Assembly: GCA_018668595.1 (NCBI GenBank)
Contig: JABJCP010000042.1
Coordinates: 1 to 39,391, forward strand
Origin: Candidatus Woesearchaeota archaeon
GTDB lineage: Archaea > Nanobdellota > Nanobdellia > Woesearchaeales > UBA11576
Direction: 5' to 3'
DNA length: 39,391 nt
Below the pieces are notes generated by a model. It ran no database searches and was not told where the DNA came from. It saw only the letters and a program-made list of their open reading frames with translations. The position numbers and the translations under genes were made by a program. Positions 33,760 to 39,391 of the stretch are shown here, one piece after another; the first letter of the stretch is position 1; each line of letters begins with the position of its first letter.

Positions 33760-34776
33760 GTGGTAAAAATTACTAGTAAAGAAAAGATTATTACAAGTTT
33801 TAAAGGGCGACATGTTATTTCTATCAGAGATTTCAAAAAAGAAGAATTAGATCTCATTCTTGATCAAGCAGAAATTTTAGAAAAAATTCCTCGAGCTGAA
33901 AAATGTAAAATTTTAGACGGATATCATTTAGGAATTATTTTTTATGAGCCTAGTACTAGAACAAAAATTAGTTTTACTCGCGCTGCAGATACACTAGGTA
34001 TGAAATGGGAAGGCATTGCAGATCCAAAAACTAGTTCTGCGTCCAAAGGCGAAACTCTTAGAGATACTGTGCGAAATCTTGTTGGTTATGAATTTGATGC
34101 ATTAGTAATAAGACATAATGATGATGGTTCTGTAAGACGTGCTAGCGAATATTCTCATTATCCTAACAAACATTTAGAATTTCCTGGAGAGCCAATTCCA
34201 ATTCTTAATGGGGGGGATGGTTCTAATCAACATCCTACTCAAACAATGCTTGACTTATACACAATTAAAGAAAGCCAAGGAACAATGGATAGTTTAACTT
34301 ATTTATTCCATAATGATTTGAAAAATGGAAGAACTATCCATTCTCTTGCAGAGGCTTTACTTCTTTATCAACCTAAAAAAGTTTATTTTTGTTCATCTTC
34401 AAGACTCAAAATGCCAAGACACATAATAAGCAAATACAAAAAGAGCGATATTGAATTTGAAGAAGTTTCTCGTTATGAAGATGTATTACCTGAAGTTGAT
34501 ATTCTTTATGATACTCGACCTCAACTTGAAAGAGAAAATTTTACAGATGATCTAAAAGAAAGAATTAAATCAATGTACAGAATTCGTGCGCACACAATTA
34601 AAGAAAAAGCAAAAGAGTCTATGAAGATTATGCATCCACTTCCAAGAAATCAAAATTTGATGAGTCCTGAAGAAGAATGTGATGATTTACCTCAAGCATA
34701 TTATTTTAAACAAGCACATAATGGATTATTTGTACGTCAAGCATTACTATGTCTTGTCAAAGGGGTGAGTTTTTAA
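33760..34776 (+). CDS. pyrB: Aspartate carbamoyltransferase, catalytic chain
   Basis: 338 aa. It forms carbamoyl-aspartate from carbamoyl phosphate and aspartate in pyrimidine synthesis. The carbamoyl-phosphate site is EPSTRTKISFTRAADTLG (about residues 65-82; STRTK replaces the usual STRTR), with SKGETLRDT (about 98), GGDGSNQHPTQTMLDLYTI (about 148-166), DTRPQLERE and HPLPRNQ near the C-terminus. It begins at GTG; GAGGCAGG lies just upstream, and no good ATG is near. It overlaps pyrI by one base (TAATG), so the two chains are translationally coupled. Confidence 0.95.
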   Translation: MVKITSKEKIITSFKGRHVISIRDFKKEELDLILDQAEILEKIPRAEKCKILDGYHLGIIFYEPSTRTKISFTRAADTLGMKWEGIADPKTSSASKGETLRDTVRNLVGYEFDALVIRHNDDGSVRRASEYSHYPNKHLEFPGEPIPILNGGDGSNQHPTQTMLDLYTIKESQGTMDSLTYLFHNDLKNGRTIHSLAEALLLYQPKKVYFCSSSRLKMPRHIISKYKKSDIEFEEVSRYEDVLPEVDILYDTRPQLERENFTDDLKERIKSMYRIRAHTIKEKAKESMKIMHPLPRNQNLMSPEEECDDLPQAYYFKQAHNGLFVRQALLCLVKGVSF

Positions 34777-35381
34777 TGGTAAAAACAGATATACGAAATT
34801 ATTTAAGAATTAGACCTATTGAAGAAGGTATTGTTATTGATCATCTTCGGCCAGGCACAGGATTATTCATATTAAATTTATTAAATTATGAAGGTCTTAG
34901 AGTTACTCCCGGACTTAATTATGATACTAGTAAAGAAATTGATGGTGAACTATTGTATGATGGGAAAAAAGATATTATGTTTATTGAAGGAGGAGAATTA
35001 ACATCAGATCATATTGGTGCAATTTCTATTGTATCTCCTCTTGCAGTTATTAATCACATAAAAGAATCTAAAGTCATAAATAAAATTGCGAGTAAAGATC
35101 GTATTGCAGAATATGCAACTGGTGAAGAATATAGTGGAAAATTAGGAGTTCTTGAAGTTCCTAATAGTCTAGGAAATATTCTTCTTTGTGCCAATCCTAA
35201 ATGCACAACTAATAAAGAAGGTGGAGATCGTTGTTTTGAGGTTATTCAAAAACCAACAGAGAGTCTGGACCTTGTTGTTGGTTGTGGCTATTGTGAAAAA
35301 GAATTTTACGGAGATGTAATTAGGTTTTATACAGGTCAAAGATTAAGTGATGTTGGTAAGACAAGATATTATTTGAAGTAA
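34776..35381 (+). CDS. pyrI: Aspartate carbamoyltransferase, regulatory chain
   Basis: 201 aa from ATG at 34776, with GGTGAG eight bases upstream; an earlier in-frame ATG lies inside pyrB. The N-terminal allosteric domain (LRIRPIEEGIVIDHLRPGTG) matches PyrI. The zinc domain has four cysteines: CANPKC (about residues 138-143) and CGYC (about 174-177). PyrI links catalytic trimers and senses nucleotides. The chain is about 50 residues longer than the E. coli type (about 153 aa), mainly between the allosteric and zinc domains and at the C-terminus. Its presence indicates feedback control of the PyrB complex. Confidence 0.9.
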   Translation: MVKTDIRNYLRIRPIEEGIVIDHLRPGTGLFILNLLNYEGLRVTPGLNYDTSKEIDGELLYDGKKDIMFIEGGELTSDHIGAISIVSPLAVINHIKESKVINKIASKDRIAEYATGEEYSGKLGVLEVPNSLGNILLCANPKCTTNKEGGDRCFEVIQKPTESLDLVVGCGYCEKEFYGDVIRFYTGQRLSDVGKTRYYLK

Positions 35382-35422
35382 GAAAAATAATTAATCTAAA
35401 AAGCCAAAAAGAGGTATAACCC

Positions 35423-36907
35423 ATGTGCGGAATAATTGGAATCATAGGCGTGGATAATGTAGTTCATGAATTATACAATGGACTTATAGCTCTTCAGCAT
35501 CGTGGTCAAGATGCAGGCGGTATTGTCACATTTGATTCTAAGTTTCATATGAAAAAAGGCCATGGTCTTGTCAGAGAAGTTTTCAAAGAAAATCATTTCA
35601 AAAGATTGAGTGGAACTGCAGGAATTGCGCACGTACGTTATGCAACTGTTGGTTCTGGAGAAAATGAAGATATTCAACCATCTTTTCTCGACGGTAGTTT
35701 TTTTATTTCTATGGCACACAATGGTAACTTAACTAATTTTAGCGAATTAAAAAAAGAATATAATACTGTTAGATCAGGTTGTGATCTTGAAGCAATTCTT
35801 AAAGTTTTTTATAATGAATTTCCTGATAATGTAAATATTGCTTCAGAAGATTCATTAGATGCTATTTTTTATACTATTAAACAAGTTATGCTTAAATGCA
35901 AAGGAAGTTATTCAGTTATTACTCACATTCCAGGTCTTGGTATGATGGGATTTAAAGACCCTTATGGAATTAAACCTTTGATGATTGGCAAAAAGAAAAC
36001 CCCTAGTGGTAATGCATATGCTTTTGCTTCAGAAGATGTTGCGTTTCAAAGTCCTCTTGATTTTGATTTTGTAAAGGATGTTGATCCTGGAAGTGTTTTT
36101 TTAGTTACTGAATCTGGAGAAATTTATGAAAAAACACTTATTAATTCAAAGAAAATGTCTCCATGTATCTTTGAGTGGATTTATTTTGCCAAGGGTTGTT
36201 CTTCAATACTAGGGGTTAGTGTTTCTGAATTCAGATATAAATTAGGACGAGAACTTGCAAATGAATGGGCAAAACAAAACATGCCCAATAATAAAACAGT
36301 TATTTGTTCTGAGATTCCTAGTGCTAGTGAACGCGGTGCTGTTGGTTTTTCAGATGGTACAGGAATTAAATACAGAAAGGTATTTGATCGTAATAACTAT
36401 GTTGGTAGAGGGTTTATTCAACCAACTAAAAAAGCAAGAGAAGAAAATGCTAAACTTAAATTACCTATTGATTATAGTGTTTTAAGAGGTGTTGAATCTT
36501 TAATATTAGTTGATGATTCTATAGTTAGAGGAGATACATCTAAACAAACAATTAAAGAATTAAGAACTCAAACTAAAAAAAGAGGTCTTGAACTAAAAAA
36601 TATTTATTTTTTATCTTTAGCACCGCAAAATAAGCATCCTTGCGTATATGGAATTGATATGTCTGTCGATAAAGAATTGATTGCAGCTCAAAAAGATTTA
36701 AGCGGAATTAAAAAATACATAGGAATGGATGAATTAATTTATCAAAAGAAAAAAATGTTGGGAACTGTTCTCAGAAATCTTTCTGGAATTCAAAATATAA
36801 CCTATTGTGATGCTTGTTTTTCGGGAAATTATCCTACAGGAATAACACAAGAAGACATAGAGATCATAAAAAAAGAGCGTATTGCAGATAAAGGTTGTGA
36901 ATACTAA
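35423..36907 (+). CDS. purF: Amidophosphoribosyltransferase
   Basis: 494 aa. It makes 5-phosphoribosylamine from PRPP and glutamine, the first step of purine synthesis. Met1 precedes Cys2, the N-terminal nucleophile of class II glutamine amidotransferases (CGIIGII), so no propeptide is present. HRGQDAGGI, ARVRYATVGS-like AHVRYATVGSG, and HNGNLTNF follow. The phosphoribosyltransferase domain has the PRPP loop LVDDSIVRGDTSKQ (about residues 360-373). The C-terminal block CDACFSGNYPTG is typical of PurF. AGAGGT precedes the start. It lies 42 nt after pyrI, probably in the same operon, joining purine and pyrimidine committed steps. Confidence 0.95.
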   Translation: MCGIIGIIGVDNVVHELYNGLIALQHRGQDAGGIVTFDSKFHMKKGHGLVREVFKENHFKRLSGTAGIAHVRYATVGSGENEDIQPSFLDGSFFISMAHNGNLTNFSELKKEYNTVRSGCDLEAILKVFYNEFPDNVNIASEDSLDAIFYTIKQVMLKCKGSYSVITHIPGLGMMGFKDPYGIKPLMIGKKKTPSGNAYAFASEDVAFQSPLDFDFVKDVDPGSVFLVTESGEIYEKTLINSKKMSPCIFEWIYFAKGCSSILGVSVSEFRYKLGRELANEWAKQNMPNNKTVICSEIPSASERGAVGFSDGTGIKYRKVFDRNNYVGRGFIQPTKKAREENAKLKLPIDYSVLRGVESLILVDDSIVRGDTSKQTIKELRTQTKKRGLELKNIYFLSLAPQNKHPCVYGIDMSVDKELIAAQKDLSGIKKYIGMDELIYQKKKMLGTVLRNLSGIQNITYCDACFSGNYPTGITQEDIEIIKKERIADKGCEY

Positions 36908-36974
36908 TTATAGCAAGATAATTATGCCTTAGTTTTTAAAAAAAAAATCTCAATATACTCCCTAAAAAACAGAG

Positions 36975-36990
36975 TTCATTTAAAAAGATT
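36975..36990 (+). promoter_or_regulatory. TATA box of the 301-aa hydrolase gene
   Basis: CATTTAAAAAGATTT lies about 35-40 nt before the ATG at 37021, after the A-rich spacer that follows purF. The implied leader is very short. Confidence 0.4.
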
Positions 36991-37020
36991 TATTAAGCAT
37001 GACAAATATAACCTTTAATA

Positions 37021-37926
37021 ATGACTTATATTAATTCATTTGATAAAACGAAAATATTCTATAAATATCAAAAAGGTAAATATGATACATTAGTTTTTCT
37101 TCATGGTATTGGTGGTAATTGGACTGTTTGGAAAAAAGAAATTAATTATTTTAAAAAATTAGGATTTTCTATTTTATATCTGGATTTAAGAGGTCATGGA
37201 CTTTCAGAAGCTCCATTTGAATTTGAAAAATATAAGATGCAAGCATTTTCAAAAGATATTCGTAAAATTTTAAAAAAAGAAAAAATAAGCAAATATTATT
37301 TGATTGGTCACAGTCTCGGCGGTGCTATTGCAATAAATTATTGTGTTAAATACAAAACTAAAATACCCCAAGGATTAGTATTAATTGAAACTGCCAGCAC
37401 ATATCCTTATTCTCATAATCGCTTACTAAATATGAGTCCATATATAACAAATATTTTAAGATTTATCGCAAATCATAAGCCGACGCGTAAACACCAAATA
37501 TTTGATCCAAAAAATATGAAGGAAGTTGATTTATCATACACAGGACTCAAAGAAAATATTCATTTGATTTCATATCTTGCACATTTAACACCTATAAGAG
37601 CAATAGTTAAAACTCTTGATAATATAGAACAATATGTTTTCAAAAGTCAAAAAGATATAGATAACACATTAAGAAATCTTACAATTCCTAATTTAGTAAT
37701 AGGTGGTAAAAAAGATACAGTTGTTCCAGTTAAATATTCTAAACTTATTAAAAAATTAGATAAAAGAGCTAAGCTAAAGATTCTACCTGGTGCAGATCAT
37801 AGAGTTATAATTAATGATCCAAGCGAGATAGAGGAAATCATGTATTTCTTTTTGAAACACAAAACAAATAAAAGAAAATTTGTCGAAGAGCTTAACATCC
37901 ATAAGAAAACGAAAAAAAAACAATAA
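37021..37926 (+). CDS. Alpha/beta hydrolase
   Basis: 301 aa of the alpha/beta hydrolase superfamily. It has FLHGIGGNWTVW (oxyanion region, about residues 26-37), LDLRGHGLSEAP (about 55-66), nucleophile elbow IGHSLGGA with Ser about residue 98, Asp in GGKKDTVVPV (about 234) and His in GADHRV (about 259). The cap region is helical. No signal peptide is seen, so it is cytoplasmic. The substrate is unknown. The C-terminus is Lys-rich. The gene ends 35 nt before the methyltransferase fusion gene and may be transcribed with it. Confidence 0.85.
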   Translation: MTYINSFDKTKIFYKYQKGKYDTLVFLHGIGGNWTVWKKEINYFKKLGFSILYLDLRGHGLSEAPFEFEKYKMQAFSKDIRKILKKEKISKYYLIGHSLGGAIAINYCVKYKTKIPQGLVLIETASTYPYSHNRLLNMSPYITNILRFIANHKPTRKHQIFDPKNMKEVDLSYTGLKENIHLISYLAHLTPIRAIVKTLDNIEQYVFKSQKDIDNTLRNLTIPNLVIGGKKDTVVPVKYSKLIKKLDKRAKLKILPGADHRVIINDPSEIEEIMYFFLKHKTNKRKFVEELNIHKKTKKKQ

Positions 37927-37961
37927 ATATCAAAAAATTAAAAATCAGGTAGAGTAATAAA

Positions 37962-39245
37962 ATGATCTACGAACCTCAGGAAGATTCTTATTTAATGTAT
38001 GAACAAATAAAAAAAGTTGTTAAATCTAAACATAATGTTCTTGAAATTGGTGTTGGTTCTGGAATTCTTGCATTTGAAACTATAAAACAAGCAAATGAAT
38101 TTATAGGTGTTGATATCAATCCTAACGCAATTGAATTTTGCAAAAAAAAGTTAAAAGAAAAAGTAAAAAACAAAAAAATAGAATCTAGTCAAGCAAAAAA
38201 GTCAAAATTTATCACATCAGACCTATTTGAAAAAATTCAAAAGAAAAAAGAAAAAAAGTTCGACATCATAATTTTTAATCCCCCCTACTTACCTCACGAT
38301 CCAAGAGAACCTAAAGATTGTGCACTTGCAACCTGCGGCGGAAAACACGGCTATGAATTGATTGAAAAATTCCTAGATCAAGCCCATTTATTTCTTAAAC
38401 CTCGTGGACAAATATTTCTTTTATTTTCAAGTCTTACAAAAAAGGAAAAAGTTGATGAATTTGTTAAAAATAACTTATTAGAATCAGAATTAGTTGCTGA
38501 AAAAAAGATTCCATTTGAAAAATTATACATTTACAATATAACTAAACATAAACTGCATAAATTGCTTGAAAAAAAAGGAGTAAGTAATATAAAAAAATTG
38601 ACTAGCGGACACAGAGGATTTATTTTTACAGGAAATTATAAACAAGAAAATAAAAAAACATACCAAAAAGATAAATCAAAAAGCAAAACAAAAAAAGAGA
38701 ACATAACTAAAATTGCAATAAAAATTCAAAGATCTGATATTGATGCAATTGGAACAGTAAATAATGAGTCTTCTAAACTCAAATCACTTAACAAATACAA
38801 TATTGGACCTGAACTTTTATTTTACGGCAATAATTATTTTGCTTACGAATTTGTCGAAGGCATTTTTCCTCTTGAATTTTACCAAGAAGCGAAAAGATCG
38901 GAAATTATAGCATCAATCAAAACTGTCTTCGATCAAATGTTTAAACTCGATCAGCTTGGCCTCAATAAAGAGGAAATGCATCACCCTGTAAAGCACATTG
39001 TTATTTCTAAAACTAAGCAAAATAAAATAATTAGCACATTACTTGATTTTGAACGATGCAAACATACTCCAAATCCTCAAAACATCACTCAGTTTTGTCA
39101 ATTTATAACAAGCGGATTAGTAAAACCACTTTTAGAACAAAAGAAAATAAACATAGATAAAAAACTAATCAGAAAACTTGCAAAACAATACAAAGAAAAT
39201 CAAACAAAAGAGAATTTTGAACTCATTCTAAAAGAAATTAATTAA
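37962..39245 (+). CDS. HemK/Mtq2-like methyltransferase fused to a kinase-like domain
   Basis: 427 aa, two domains. Residues 1-205 form a class I SAM methyltransferase: LEIGVGSG (27-34) binds SAM, VDIN ends the second strand, and NPPY (106-109) is the hallmark of N5-glutamine or adenine methyltransferases. The opening YEPQEDSYLM is typical of archaeal Mtq2/HemK-like proteins, which modify release factor. A Lys-rich linker (225-247) leads to a second domain (about 248-400) resembling archaeal small Ser/Thr-kinase-like proteins (COG2112 type): AIKIQRSD (Lys254 candidate), YNIGPELL, YEFVEG hinge, a degenerate catalytic loop, and LDFERC with Asp362 as the metal-binding Asp. The fusion is in one open frame with no sign of a break. 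GTAGAG is a weak ribosome-binding site. Confidence 0.75.
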   Translation: MIYEPQEDSYLMYEQIKKVVKSKHNVLEIGVGSGILAFETIKQANEFIGVDINPNAIEFCKKKLKEKVKNKKIESSQAKKSKFITSDLFEKIQKKKEKKFDIIIFNPPYLPHDPREPKDCALATCGGKHGYELIEKFLDQAHLFLKPRGQIFLLFSSLTKKEKVDEFVKNNLLESELVAEKKIPFEKLYIYNITKHKLHKLLEKKGVSNIKKLTSGHRGFIFTGNYKQENKKTYQKDKSKSKTKKENITKIAIKIQRSDIDAIGTVNNESSKLKSLNKYNIGPELLFYGNNYFAYEFVEGIFPLEFYQEAKRSEIIASIKTVFDQMFKLDQLGLNKEEMHHPVKHIVISKTKQNKIISTLLDFERCKHTPNPQNITQFCQFITSGLVKPLLEQKKINIDKKLIRKLAKQYKENQTKENFELILKEIN

Positions 39246-39286
39246 TATAAAAAAAAATGAACCTCCTCGCCCTAAAGGGCGAGGTA
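39246..39286 (-). mobile_element. Probable right end of an IS200-type element (hairpin)
   Basis: A perfect hairpin, CCTCGCCC-TAAA-GGGCGAGG, at 39265-39284 lies immediately after the transposase stop codon. IS200/IS605 elements carry such hairpins at their ends, recognised as single-stranded DNA by TnpA. The element boundary probably falls in the AT-rich stretch at 39246-39264, only a few bases after the methyltransferase-fusion stop. The rest of the element runs off the window. Confidence 0.6.
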
Positions 39287-39391
39287 TCATAAGACGAAAG
39301 ACGTGATCATCTTTTGTTGATTCGTGTCCCAACAACCTTGGGAATGAGAAATGTAATGTTTGATTGTATCTGCTGTAACATTTCCCACGGA
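39287..39391 (-). CDS. tnpA: IS200-type transposase TnpA, C-terminal fragment (cut by window edge)
   Basis: The minus strand encodes the last 34 codons plus TGA of a protein with VGNVTADTIKHYI, matching the C-terminal end of IS200-family Y1 transposases (usually ...GNVTxxTIxxYIExQ). TnpA cuts and joins single-stranded DNA with a catalytic Tyr located upstream, outside this window. About 16 residues continue past the usual end (GCWDTNQQKMITSFVL), perhaps lineage-specific or a small frame change. Whether a tnpB gene is present cannot be seen. Confidence 0.8.
   Translation of the reverse strand, partial: SVGNVTADTIKHYISHSQGCWDTNQQKMITSFVL

Overview
The window reads as an AT-rich (roughly one-third G+C by eye) archaeal chromosome segment. 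Archaeal signs are two tRNA genes with introns just 3' of the anticodon, TATA boxes about 25-30 nt upstream of many starts (several genes look leaderless), a TrmB-family and a double Lrp-type regulator, AMP phosphorylase, an archaeal-style PyrB/PyrI pair and an S-layer-type module. Gene content and the divergent PurA suggest a DPANN lineage (Woesearchaeota/Pacearchaeota-like). That placement is inference; no rRNA is present to prove it.

Layout. 1-1.75 kb: a queuosine/archaeosine-precursor transporter gene and a divergent TrmB-type regulator sharing one palindromic TATA box, then tRNA-Thr(GGU). 1.9-16.1 kb: a block of four envelope genes: a 713-aa single-pass coiled-coil protein with a possible internal start, a 759-aa secreted protein whose C-terminal two thirds look like an outer-membrane-type beta-barrel, a 2597-aa PKD-repeat protein carrying an S-layer-type module, and a 552-aa CARDB-like surface protein with a C-terminal membrane anchor. 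16.3-16.75 kb: tRNA-Val(GAC) followed by a tandemly duplicated hairpin array. 16.75-22.7 kb: a small PH-like membrane protein, AMP phosphorylase, hypothetical proteins, a winged-helix-like regulator, a bacterial-type RsuA/RluB pseudouridine synthase and a PHP-domain phosphoesterase. 22.9-24.9 kb: a CspA-type cold-shock gene and a DEAD-box RNA helicase, transcribed divergently, each with a long structured leader. 25.2-28.3 kb: two overlapping MFS transporter genes and an alpha/beta hydrolase. 28.5-36.9 kb: a nucleotide-synthesis region (purA, purB, metallophosphoesterase, double Lrp regulator, pyrB-pyrI, purF). 37.0-39.2 kb: another alpha/beta hydrolase and a HemK/Mtq2-like methyltransferase fused to a kinase-like domain. 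The right edge holds the 3' end of an IS200-type transposase gene.

The strongest unexplained signal is a family of 179-180 nt elements (18956-19135, 19916-20095, 29998-30176, plus a 5' fragment at 19149-19173). All have complementary ends, almost fixed length, stems whose two sides change together between copies, and an invariant 10-nt hairpin loop. They look like either a repeated structured RNA or a non-autonomous hairpin-bearing mobile element. Two other multi-hairpin intergenic arrays (16446-16695, 24941-25147) suggest this genome favours folded intergenic DNA or RNA.
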